A stretch of 64,000 bases of DNA from positions 9,865,501-9,929,500 of the forward strand of contig CM061098.1 in NCBI GenBank assembly GCA_030770545.1, written 5' to 3'. Numbering within the stretch: position 1 is the first letter of the stretch; each line of letters starts with the position of its first letter. This DNA is from Macropodus opercularis (taxonomy: Eukaryota > Chordata > Actinopteri > Anabantiformes > Osphronemidae). Shown piece by piece: positions 14,050 to 26,500 of the stretch. A program made the position numbers and the translations under genes. The notes below the pieces were generated by a model that searched no databases, was not told where the DNA came from, and saw only the letters and a list, made by a program, of their open reading frames with translations.

Positions 14050-14660
14050 AAACAACAAAGGTCACGTGGAGGCGCTTTACTAACTACGCTATGCAGGGTT
14101 GTGGGCGGCCATGTGCCTCGATCGGTTGTTGTGGGCAGAAAGTGGAGAAAACAACAAAAACAAACATCAGAGTAAACAGCTTTACCAGAGTAAAGGTTGG
14201 TGGTGAAGCCAGTAATGGAAATAAACAGGTGAGAGGTCGTTACCAGCAGAAAGATACAGACAGAAGACACAAAGTTAATGAGACGCTGTGGTGCCATAAA
14301 GAGATGCAGGTACTTCAGGGGGAGGCTGGGAGAGAAGCTCTTAGTTAAGGGAGCTCCCACAGCAGACTCAGTCTACAGCAGCATAGCAACAATGGTTCGG
14401 AGTCTCAGTTTGAAGTTGAAGCCTGTAGAGAGAGCGTCTGGCTTCTGAACCCGAACCGGGAGCTGCTTCAGCTCGATACAGTGGCTGCGTGACAGCTGAA
14501 GGCTCTGACTCCCATTTGGATAATATGAGGTCTTTAAGACGTGATGGAGCCTCATCATTAAGCGCTTTATATGGAAGGAGAAGGGTTTTAAATCATCGCA
14601 TGGGTTTTACTATGTGCCAATGAAGAGAGCTAATGGAGGAGAAACCTGATCTCCCTCGAT
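14050..14660. mobile_element. Degraded teleost interspersed repeat
   Basis: The sequence around 14360-14640 resembles, piece by piece, a very abundant repeat of spiny-rayed fish genomes that I recognise from memory. Its landmarks, in order, are CAGCAGCATAGCAACAATGG, GAACCCGAACCGGGAGCTGC, CAGCTGAAGGCTCTGACTCC, TATGAGGTCTTTAAGACGTG, GGAGAAGGGTTTTAAAT and TGCCAATGAAGAGAGC. The copy is diverged, with small deletions. The family name and exact ends are uncertain; the upstream boundary is a guess from sequence character. Confidence 0.65.
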
Positions 14661-17600
14661 AATTTCAGTCACAAATCTAACGGGACGCTCTTTAAGCTAG
14701 TAATCGGGAACAGGAGCAGAACCCTCCGCTGACACGCTTCCCCTACTGGACCAGAACGATGACTGCGATGCGTCCGTTCCCATAAAAATCACAACGAGCA
14801 ACAATCAGACAAGAAAAGCTCTAAACATCACACAAAGCAGGTCATTTTAATGATTTGATAGCATATGTTTCCAGCTCAGTGGCTGGAATAAAATGTGTGT
14901 TAATTATAGGCATGTTTTGAATATCTTCCTTATTGTTGACTTTAATTAGTGTAGTGTAAATGAAGCTGTTTGTCTTGGGTTTTAAATGTGATTAAGTGTT
15001 GAATGTGATGTCAGCGAGATGCTACTGTAGTGATAAAACACATCTCTAAGCTAAAGATGTTTCTGGGACTGTCCCGTCTTCCCTTCTTGTTTGTTTCATC
15101 CTTTCATCCTTTCCAGTTCATTCCCCTTCTTATTTCACTACATCAGCACCTTTCCCTTCTTTCTCTTTGTTTCCTCACTGACTCTGTTCCTGAGTAAGCC
15201 TTTTAAACTCTCCGGAGACTGTGTGAAATTAGCTCCTGGCTGCAGTGGGTGGTGGAGCTGTGTGTGTGTGTGTGAGTGTGTGAGTGTGTGTGTGGTGTCA
15301 GTTTGTGCTTTACAGCCAGCTTTGATCAGAGGTAATGCAAGTCTCCGTTTCCCTGTTGTGCCTGTAAGACAGTGAACGTAACAGCGAAAGAGACGAGTAT
15401 TTGTCAAGGGCCGTCCTGCTTAAAACCCACATTCCTGAGCCAGTACTGGTTCTGTGTTGGTAGATGTGTGTGTAGTTAGGACAGCGTTGTCTTACTGAGG
15501 TCACACCTTCGTATTTGGCTCTATATGTGCTGCTGTTCTCTTGTTTTTCTCACCCTCGGGTGATGAATATGAAAATCAAGGAATATTCTTTGTATTGTTG
15601 TTTACAGAGTGACTGCGGTTTAAAAAACCTTTTGTAGAGGATTCACAAAAATAAATATATTTTGTTATTACAGTCAAATATCGTCAAGAGAAGAAGTAAA
15701 CAGTAATAGTAAATAGCAAGGGCATCACAACCTCTGCTCATCCAGTGGGAGGTAAGAGTCTAAGAACTGTTCCTGGTTTTCTGCATAAATAGGCTGTGAA
15801 ATGTGATTTGATCTACACTAAAATCAGTCTCAGCTGTGAAATACAGTCCACGTTGCTTCATGGTTGAGGCTGCTCCACTCTTGCTGGACCTGGACAGCTT
15901 GTCACTGTGAAAGGAAAAAAGTATTCCCCGGTTATAAAGGTGGATTATGTCAAGGTGCCTTAGACTTGGAGATAAAATGCAGCACAAGGGCTTCAGAGAC
16001 GATCTGCCTTTTGGAGTGGACCGGTCCAGATGTTGGGGAACGACCTCACATCGGTCGATCACATCAGACTTTGCAGTAATGTGGCTCAGCTGAAGCAGCA
16101 GAATGGTTCAAAGTGGTCTGTTTCTATGGTTCAGGTGGCAGGTGAGACACTGGCATTTTTCGTTTGCATGCAGCAAACTTAAAACCCCTCTTGTGAAAAC
16201 GTTGGTATTCTGGTGTGACGGCTCTTCTGGCGGCCTTGTGTTGTTTTGTCTGAATTAGATTGACTTGCGTTTTGCTGGACACAACCTTACAGGCGCAAAC
16301 AATAAGACGTGAGAGCCGCCCGTCAGCTAACCGCTGGTTTACGATGCGAACGTCCGAAACAGGAGGAAGCAGCAAAGTGTTGACGCAGAATGAAGGCGAG
16401 TGAAGAGAAACCGAAGGCAGGACAACAACAACATGCTGAGAGCGGGGGAGAGTCTACAAACTTATCCGGAGGACTGTGGTGGAAGAAAGAGAGGAGGAGG
16501 AGAGAAGGATTAAACAGAGCAGAGTAATGCACTTAGAGTAAAGAAAAGACATTTATCTCCTCGTCCTCCTGAGCTCTTTCCTTGTTTCCCCAGCGGAGCA
16601 GGCAGATAAGACAGCCTGGGTATGATTGGCTTAACATTTGGCCCGTCGCCACGGCTGCTCTATCACTGTGGGATACCGTCAGGAGCTGAGGGATTTGGTC
16701 AGATAGGCCGGTATTAAAAATAGATAGGAGAGTTTTGTACAGGAAGATAGCTGAGTGAATTTAAATCGCTGCATTTGCATTCTGTGTGTGAACCTGAGCT
16801 ACAACAAGAAGCGCCGGCCTATAAGCCCACTATCACGGTGTCTTTCACACCCGTTTTGCATAATTTCCTCCTTCTTTCATGCATTTTCACAGTGAACCTC
16901 AACCGATTTGTGTTTGGGCGCTAACTCTGTTGCAGAGGGACACACTGAGGGGAAAACACAGCTGCCACATGAATACACAATATCTGGTTGTAACTTTTTG
17001 AGATTTGCACATCTGTATTTTCATTTGTCTTCATTCTTCAGCTTTCTCACAGCTCATCAATGCAAAAACATGGATGTGATGACAGCCAACGAGGCTTTTA
17101 GCGAGCACAAAGTGAAGCTCTAGTCAGAAACTCAGCTGCTTTTCTTTTCGTCTTCCAGTTGCTGCTCTCACATAAAGTAATTATTAGACATTTAGCCCTG
17201 CAGCAGGTGGGCCGCTAACAGTTCACAGTTTTCGAGCAGTGACGATACAGCAGCAACGCACACGGTGGGATCCTGCACGCACCCGAACCGGCGTGTTCAG
17301 AGTTTGTTGCGTATTTCCTAAAGAAGATGACGAAAGACGCACTTGTGCTCCTTCTGATGTCCGATCGCTGAGCCACTCAAACAGCCAGGAGCAGCAGGTG
17401 GCAGACTTGTAACCACGCCAGGCTAATCTAGTGACATGCTGTCTTATCTGTTGTTTATTGCTCACCGAGCGCCAGGCTGAGCGCTCCCCATGCAACCTAA
17501 GATCTATGTTGACCTTGACACACCTGTCAGCCGCTGTAGGGCTTACATGGTGAAGCCACGCCGTCCTGACAGCTGAGTGTGTCCTGCGAGCGCATGCAAC

Positions 17601-20600
17601 GATGAATCTTAGCTGGATGTGGAGAGAAAATGTCTGCAAATCACAAGCCAACGTGCTTCTGCTTTGGGTTTTCTCCTTGTCTGTTTCCATCCGCCTCTGC
17701 TTTGATCTCATTCTCCTCACTTCTTCCTCCGTCGCAGCGCTTAACTCGAACATGTGGCTCACATTTTCTTCAGCTCTTTAGCTTTTATTCTTGTCACTTT
17801 ACTGAATCAGTTCCTCCCTCGTTCAACTGCTTATTGTTGGGGAGACTGTTTCTAACTGTACATGTGTGTTTGGACTAAACATTAATTACAGTAATTGTAA
17901 TGATATAATAACTGTAAATCATTTATTACGGACAATACAAGGAAATTAAATGATGACTTTTAAGGAGTTAAGTGAGCTACACCGTTCAAATTCAGCCTGA
18001 AATATAACTTTCATACTACTATGTTAAAAATATGTAACCTCCCTCACAGTATGTGCATAAGAAAAATAGGAATCTTTGTAGCTAAGAGATGACATGAGAT
18101 CACATTATTATTAGCTAAAACCTATTATTCATTATTCTCTAGTTTTATTCCGGGGTTTGTCAGGCTCATTACAGTCAAAGTGGATTAAAGTCCTAGTAGA
18201 AAAGTCACAAACTGTAGCTCACACAAAGCCATTCAGTTTTCTTTTCAGTGACGTCTCATATTATTATTATCTCTATTATTATCTTTGTCATTTTTTAGAA
18301 TGTTCTTTAAAACATAATTTAAACAATTTCACAGGCACAGACATCATTTCATCATTTTGATGATCGTGTGATGATGTAATTAATCTGCATTAGCTCCTAT
18401 CTAGAACGCTCCTTGTTTCTGACACATAAAATCTGCTCTGTCTGCGTTTGTCGCCCCGTCTCAGACTGGATTTGACTTTCATAGCTCTTCAAGCTGTAGC
18501 TGTTTTCTAGTCCTCATTTTTCCTCTCACTAGGCTTTAACCTTTTTTTTTTTGTCAAACTTTATCTCTCGCCTCTTTCAGCTTCCCCCTCTTCTCTTGTA
18601 ATCAGTTAATTTTCATGTTCAGTGTCCTGAAACTGAAAGGAAACAGGAGAAAAACGGAGCGGAAGCCGGTTTGGAGAGGATATTAGACAGAGAAAGCAAT
18701 CTGAAGAGTGTGAAGATGGAGAGATAGGTGGAATGACAGGCTGCTCCGGGAGAGTTTTCCTCTCATTAACGTGAAAGGAACAGACAGAATGAGGAGGAAG
18801 TAGAGTTTTGATGTTTGGCTTTGAGCCACATTGTTCACTTTCTGCATGAGTTAAGAGACGTTTTCAGTAGAGAAGGAAAAGGAGGCTGATGAATGAGAGA
18901 GGGAGGCTGTAAAAATAGAAAGGGGGAAGTAAGCAGAAAAAAGAGGCGACTAGTCTGAGTGTAGAGAGGTTAGACTGGCTGCGAATGCAAATGTTCCTGA
19001 TGGTTAGCCAGAGAATGACATAACTTTACAGTCTGGAAGGAAACCACAGTTGTAATGATTGAGCTGCATTTATTTTTAGCCTAACTACGAGCTTGATTGT
19101 GAAAAGGAGCGAGAGCCACCAAGAAGGTTTGAGTATCTTCCAGCGAACTATTCATTTCAGTTCGTGCAGCTACTGTACCCTCAAAGGCAGCCGCCGACTG
19201 TGTGTGTGTGATATGTACAGTCTGTCCGTGGTCGTGTACGGCTTCATCCTCTCAGCAACACATGCAATATTCAGTGTTACCTGTCTGTTCATATGAAAGA
19301 GATGCCGTCTGTCAGCCTCCAGGATGTAGACACGAATACTGGATGGACTCCAGTGGAGCAGCACTACAGGAAAGCAAGCTCCCATCTCGGTTTCTTGCCT
19401 CTCTTTGTGTTGTCTCTGCTCCTCCACCCTCTGCTGTCCACGTCATCTTCTCCCCTCGTTCGTATTCTCATCTCTTCTTCCGCCTTCTCCGAACACGCCT
19501 TTATCCGTTGTCTTCTCTATTCCCTCGTCCTCTTAGTATGCTCAGTCTATCGGGAACATCTTCCTTCTCTTCTTCTTCTTTTACAGTAGGGCTCAGTGCT
19601 CCTGTGTGTTTCACTTCAGTCTGGGTTGAGTGCATGCAAGGATTAAGTACTGTTGCAGGAAAGACATCACACCCGTACACCTGCTGTAGAAAGTATAGAT
19701 ATTTGATGTAAATGTAACGTCAGGTGCTCAAACAAAACTAAATAAAGTTTCCATATTACGTCCGTATAGAAGACCTTAGAAAGCTTCATAATGCTATTAT
19801 CCCCATCAATAGACTGGCTGATCAAGATGATCATCCTGTTTTAATGTAATGTTCCTTCGTTCTGTTTCTTTAAATATTACTTATTTACAGCTCAGCATAA
19901 ACATGATGCTTTTCTGACTCCTACATTTTTGTCAGACCCAGATCCTCTGGTTTGGCTCAGAACCCTTTTGTTCTCCAGCGGCCCAGCAGTAAAGTTATCT
20001 GATCCCTTGTATCTCTGAAATCCACTCTCTGCTCTGATACCTGCTCTCAGAGCTCATAAATCAGAGTCACATCCCCAGGCAGAGGTTGTCCGTAAGCAGG
20101 ATGGTCTGAGGACCAAAGCAGAGGTGTGGGAGGGAAACAAGAGGAGGAGGAGAGAGGAATGGATTTAAAGGAGATGAGAGCAGGAATTAGGCAAAGTTCC
20201 ACACCCATGAATAAAACCCATGAAGCACACAGTCACATTTTAATGCTGTTTAGTTTCGATTTGCATCCTCATCCTCTGATTATGACATCTTCAGTCAGCA
20301 CTGTAGACGTGGCTTTGCCTGGTTTAATGTTATTGAGTATCTGTGCAAACAACCACTTGTGAGTACGAGCATGTGCACATACGTCCTGTAGTAGTGAATT
20401 CTGCTGAGGGCAGCTAATCGGGCCGAAGCCTCTCCCACCCTGCGAACCGGTTTCCTTCCACGTTTTTCTGTCACAGCCTCTCTCAGGTATCTGCTATCAG
20501 ATGAAATCTCAGAGCCATTAAATCTGCACGGCTTGAAGAAAATATAAAGAACTTAGGTCCAGCCGACTTTTCAAGTAAAACAAAAACCCTCTGTAGTTTC

Positions 20601-22512
20601 TTCACGAGTGACCTTTAGCTGTAACAAATATGTTTACATGCACAAAAGCACCTCAGACTGTGAACCTGGCTGTTTCAACTGTCCTCTTTGGGAAAACAAG
20701 ACTTTTGCCAAATTGAAGAAAAGTGCAGCAAAACAGCAAAGATCAGATCAGTAACTAAACGGCTGCCTTTGAAACTAGAGACTGTTCAAGTGTAGATGCT
20801 GATTTGTAGTTTCCAGAAAAGCTGGTTTCATTCCGTCCCGCTGCGTCTCCTCATTGACACGTCTGCCCTTTGCTTTTACCTCTGGGGGATGGTCTGAACT
20901 CGCAGCCTGGTTTAACGATAGCAACCGTCCAGCAGCTCAACAGCAACAGTAATGAAACAGCTCGCTGCCACATGAAGGCCTTGAAACAGACGACATCAAT
21001 TACCCATAATTAAAGCAGAGGCTCGGCTAAATAAGCTAAATCATGTACAGATTTATAATAAAGGAATCCAATTTCACTGTCAGCTGCTGTGCTACATTTT
21101 AAACAGATTTTAATTGAATCCTTGAAAAAGCAGATTGGAACCGTTTGAATTTCTGTCTGTAATCAAGCTCCTGCAGAGACTTTGTGAGTTTACACTGAAA
21201 CACGCCACCACCTCCGACAAAGAGGGAGCCATGATACCGCCACAGTTTTATCCTCCTTGTAATCACTTTGAAGGGTGTGAATGACATTGGGGCAGTGTCA
21301 CAGCGAGCTAAACAGCCAGTTAATGTTTTTGAGATGAGTGCACTAAAATATTAATGCGAGTCCTGGGCGAGGAAAGGTCATCGCAGAGACTCGGGCGGAA
21401 TGACAAGCGCTCTGGCAACGGCAGTGAGACTCCAGCAACGCTAACCAGTAACGATCAGGGCCACGGTGTCCCGGCGCCTCAGCTGCCGTCATCTGTCATC
21501 ACACTGTCAATACTGTAAAAACACTCCAGTTGGAGCTGCAGGTCAAGCTGAACACAACAACATCAACATGCTCCACATTTCTGGGCTGTTTCTCCCTCCT
21601 CTCCATCACAGTCTAGCCTATTAACAAGACACTCGAAACTTAACGCCTGCTCCGCTCCTTCCTCTGCTCCGCCTCTCCATCCGTCTTTATCCTCTGCCTC
21701 TGCGCTAAGCCTGCACAATTTGCCCTCGATGTGTTTCAAATTACATGCCACATCAAATAAGGCTATCTTATAAGCCTGGGAGCGTCACTCCGTGTGCGAG
21801 TCCTTTGGTTCTCTCCCACCTTCGGAATCAAAGTCCTATTTAATGAATCTGTGGCGTTGAGCTCAGTATTCAGAGCGGGTCGCACAGGCTTGTAATAGAT
21901 CTCATGGACATAGCTTACTGTTCCATTATCGCTGACCTTTCTCTCTCTTCTCTCTTCACCTGCCATCGTTTAAAGGAAGCAGAGGTAAGTTCATTTTTTG
22001 GTCTGTTTTTGTAACGTCTCCTAATGTAGCGAACCGCAGTCAGGTTTCATCTAATGCATTGTTGCAGAGCTCGCTGTCATTTTTTACAACTCGTATTCTT
22101 TAGCTACCGTAACATCTCACTTCACACTTTCCACGGCTCATTTTATAAAAGAGACGGAGCAGGAGAGACAAAGCGAACTGAGGACGTAAGCGAAGGAGCT
22201 TAATCACATTCCATCTCCTCATTGCAAACTTTTGTGTTGGCGCAGCTGTCGTTTACAGAACCAGGACTGTGGGAGTGGGTCCGCTGTCCATTTATCCAGC
22301 ACTGTTTAGTGCGAGGGCTTAATTTAACCACTTTAACTGTGTCTCTCTGCCTCACTTTATAAAATGACAACAGAAGAAGAGACCCTGCTTTCAAACCCTG
22401 CAGGTTTCCACTGCCTGGTTCACGTAGTGTCACTGACACAGGCTCACTCCCTGCTGACACACATATGGGTCGGCCTCAGCCTACTTTAGATGCAGACACC
22501 ACCACTGCAGGC

Positions 22513-22541
22513 GTGTGTGTGTGTGTGTGTGTGGGGGGGGG
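22513..22541. repeat. (GT)n microsatellite with a G run
   Basis: About ten GT units followed by nine G, then further GTGT-rich sequence. Confidence 0.9.
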
Positions 22542-23506
22542 TGTGTATGTGTGTGAGCTGCAGAAAACACCACGTTCTTCTTTCACTGCACACTTTGGCA
22601 GCTCTTCAATTGAATTCCTACTCTTTATTAACATCGGCTCATAAATAATTCACAGCACACTATAATGTGATCGTAAGCAGATATTAACGCAGTAATGTGA
22701 GCTCCCATAACTGAAGGCCAGTCTTTAAACAGATAATATGATATGACATATGATATGTGGACAATAGCTGCATGTGAATACACTTACTTATATTTTCTGA
22801 CAGTTGTAACCACCAGTAAAGTAGAAATCACAACCTGACTGTTGTATTGTACAGGTGTTTGCTTTACGGGGTATTTGCATATTAGTCGTACTTACATTAC
22901 AGTATGTGCGTGGTGTAATTACACTAAGTCCCAGTCTTGGATCGTGTAAGCACAGAGCTCTTCTCAGCTGAGAAGCATTTTCAGTTTGAATATTTCCCGT
23001 TGAAGAGGCTTTTTACTTGATGCTGTATCTGAGCAACAACAGTCATTTATGCTTTTGCAAATATGCTACGATTATGGGAACATCATCACAGCTTAAGAGT
23101 AACACTACATCATCTCTCTTCACAAATACAGTAGCAACCACAGCTGCCTCCTGCTTCCAGAGCCGCTTCTCAGTGTTAATGTTCTTATTAACCTTCCTTT
23201 ACGGGTTTTGCGCTTCTTCCCCCGGAGCCTGTCGCTATCTTCACTCCTCATTGTGTCTCCATCAGGTTTCTCCGGATATTTGTGTCCTATTTTTGAAAAT
23301 GCAAACAGGCTTCTCAATATCTGTGCCTCTCCTGCCACAGTCATTCACTTTCACAAAACAGAAACGCGAAAGAACAAGAATGAGGACAGGATCTTGACTC
23401 GGTGCTTGGAGCGTTCTCCCTCCGGCCTGTGAAATAATCCCGTGATATTCCCAGAGTGATTCTTTTGTTTTCATGACACACGTTCTTATGTTGTGTTTTC
23501 ACTCAG

Positions 23507-23552
23507 GACGACTACTTCAAAAGCTGGGCCCCTGCCACGTCGCTAGACCGAG
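23507..23552 (+). CDS. spock1: spock1 exon A (DDYFKSWAP segment)
   Basis: A 46-bp microexon preceded by TTTTCACTCAG and followed by the strong donor AG|GTGAGT. It encodes DDYFKSWAPATSLDR plus one base of the next codon, so it enters in phase 0 and leaves in phase 1. The DDYF.(S/T)W motif is the conserved testican sequence just before the cysteine-rich modules. It is the first exon I can recognise in the window. Confidence 0.85.
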
Positions 23553-26500
23553 GTGAGTCCTGCTGTTTGGCTCTGAAATGTTTATATCACTGCTTGCTGT
23601 TATGTGAGATGTTAATAATGTGCAACTTCTGCTTTACTGGGTGAGAAAACACATCTCACAGATTGATACTGAAGGTTCCTGCTTTAAAATAACCAATTAT
23701 ATGTCAGCCCTGCAACCTGTGTGTACTGTAATAAACAATAGGTTCAAGTTAGAAAGAAAAAGCAAACCGTGCCTGTACTGTAATGTTTGTGTCACTGTGT
23801 GTGTGGTTGTGTATGTTTACCCTTCACTCAGGCTTTTTGTTCTACAGATTGCAGCGACTCTAAATAAAGCAGTTGAGCAGCTCAGTGAGCTGCTGCCCGT
23901 CATCTCTGTAACAGCTGTATTCTACAGATGTTCACTCTTATATACGGTTATGGAGTCACTATGACAACAGTGCCAGGTTCACTGTGTCAGTCACACCCGG
24001 GTGTGTAATGCTCTTAGACCCCCAGTAACTCTTGACTAAACTCACTTATTACAAACACTCCTCTTCACACACACACACACACACACAGTTTGGGCTTCTC
24101 GTTGGACCCAAGCTCTCGCTCTGTTCTGTGCTGGCGTGTTTTTGCATATGTAGCACAGTAACGATAACTCTTGAGGGAAAACTGGCTGGGCAGGTTTATC
24201 TGGGCCAGGTCCTCGTGGATACCGAGCCTAATGAGAACAGCCTCGTGTCTGTGCATCTGATTCTGGAGCTACTCTCACAGAGGACTGGAGACAAAAAGCA
24301 AACACAGTTTGATTTTTCTATCCAGGGACTAAAGCACAGTTTGGAGGAACCCTCTGTGGTTTACATACTTAAACAATGTGTTCTACTGTAGCTGTTACCA
24401 ATATGGAAACAAGGAAACGATGAGTTGATGAGCTGAATTCAATTCACAGATAGAATGATGCCCAACCATGATGGTTAGAAGTTAATAATGAGCAGAATAA
24501 ACAGGAAGTTACTTTGAACTTCCTGTTTATTGTGCTCAGTGGTGTGCCCTTAAAGAAAAGCCTTTACAATGTCATTCTAACTTGGGATGAAATTTAGTTC
24601 CCCCAGCCATCTGCTCCGTCACCGAGGACGACCTAAAATAAGGTTTAGGCTATTCTTGAAAAGATTATATTTATTTGATGTATTGCCCAACAACATCAGA
24701 AGGCACACTGGCTCTGAACAGCCAGCCATCGTGACGGGGAGAGAGATCAGATAATTGCTTAAATATGAAGATAAGAGGCTAGAAATTAACTGAAATAATT
24801 GTGCAAAGCATCATTACTGAAAAAAAGCCAGTGAGTTACGAACGTTCAGGCCGATCTGTTCAGTTCACTCTCGCCTGCAGAGAGTCATTGCATGTGGCTG
24901 AAACATAGAGCAGCTCTGCACCAGTTCCATGTTTATGGACATGCATAAAGCCTAAAAGCAATGTGGCTCCTCTGCTCCGCTGCAGCCATGCACCTCCGCT
25001 GCATCATCAAATCATCCCCCGCTGCAGAGCTCGCGGTCTCGCTGCTCTCTGCAGTTACCCCAGCGCAAACAGCACATCTGGGAACAATCACCAGCGAAAC
25101 CAGTCGAACGTGAATAAATAATGGGAATCAATCGGGCCAGTAGTGGGAGCTTGTGCTAGTTTCATGCTGCCTCTGTCCTGCGACCATTGGGTCCAATTTT
25201 CACCCAGCTGGTAGTGCAGGCATCACATTCACTTCACCTTTTGACTTCAGCCAGTGTCAGTATGACAAGGGATGAATATGAATGAACCAGTGTGAGGTAT
25301 TAATGTATATGGAAAATGCCTGAATCTCCTTCCAAAACACATCTGCAGGACAGACAGCCATTTCCTATGGCTTTATCTAAAAATTCAATATCTCAAATAG
25401 GGCTGAGAGACATTAAAGGGAAAATGCAGGTTGTAAAGGACAGAATTCACATTAACTAAAGGAGCAGGCAGCTAAGAAAGAAAACCTTTTCAGTGTGAAG
25501 AGCATCTCTGGGCGTTTAATAGGTAAGAATCACTTAAGATTGTAGAGGAGAGGTAATAAAAGCAGAGTGATCTCATGAAACCTGACGTGTGTGCTTAGAT
25601 TACAAACACCAGAGTCAAACGACAAGTGGGCTCCGAGCAGCTGATTGGGGCCAAAGCAGCCCAAAGCCCAGACGTATAAATCACCACCTGTTGGTCCATG
25701 TTTGAATAATGAATCACTGGTTGTCCTTGTAGACTAATCAGTACCAGGAAGGTTGATGGGGGAAATCCAGTCCCCTGATGAATCTATCAGCGCCTCAGCA
25801 GCATCTAATGACCAAAATCAGTAGAATCACAGATGACGTGATGCCGATACCCAACGATCAGCGATCAGATCCTCCGGTGGTAAATTTGTCTTTCCAGACT
25901 TCCTGTGGCCTAATGGGATCCGGCAGCTGATTTGAATCTTATTGTGAAGCTGTGGTAAACATGTATTTGAATTTAAACTAATCCTACTGGATTTGACAGA
26001 ACTCAGTTGGCTGCTTTGCCTCACTTAGACGAGCGTATGGTCTGGCTCCTCCGTGGAGCGTAGCACAGCCTGACGATCATTCTGACGTCCAACAGACGAT
26101 TCAAATAATAGTTTTTGTATTTGCGTCTACTGAAACCTTGATCTTCGTGATCACTCATCAACAGACCTTTCAAAGCTGGAGTTTACAGCCAAGATCCAGG
26201 AACTGACAGCCCCATGATGCACAGCAGCCCAGTTGCAGGACTTGTTGGAGATTTTTAAACTTTGCCCGTTTATTGTCTCCTTATCGACAGGTTTTATAGC
26301 GTTGTGGTAAAATCCTAACAGCACACTTCATGAACTCCACATGCAAATTTTTGGAGACTGCACTGACTTAATATTCTGCCTTTTTTTTTTTTTTACAGCC
26401 GATTTCTTAAACCGACAGAATCTTATATTAAGTGCTACTTCTCAGAAATATATGTATGAATGTGCCGGTGTAGCCTGAAACCAGCTTCACGCTTTTCTCT

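Larger units (their letters stand above)
1..23506 (+). other. spock1 intron upstream of exon A (non-coding)
   Basis: No recognised exon. I looked for the conserved testican segment containing QWLSTVSQYD and KYWNRFRD and found no match, so the first exons are placed upstream. The stretch holds microsatellites (about 3.3, 3.55-3.62, 5.54-5.61 and 22.51 kb), a CpG-dense patch near 1.9 kb, an interspersed repeat near 14.1-14.65 kb, a CAT-rich low-complexity patch near 11.04-11.1 kb, and otherwise unremarkable AT-rich sequence. The short open frames here overlap in several frames, or lie in simple repeats, and show no domain. Confidence 0.7.

Noticed and set aside
21925..21980. Strong donor AG|GTAAGTT near 21976
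   Set aside because: No recognisable coding sequence before it in any phase that would join exon A.
25251..25275. CAGTATGACAAG (QYDK) as a possible upstream testican exon
   Set aside because: It lies downstream of exon A and is followed by a stop, with none of the flanking conserved residues.
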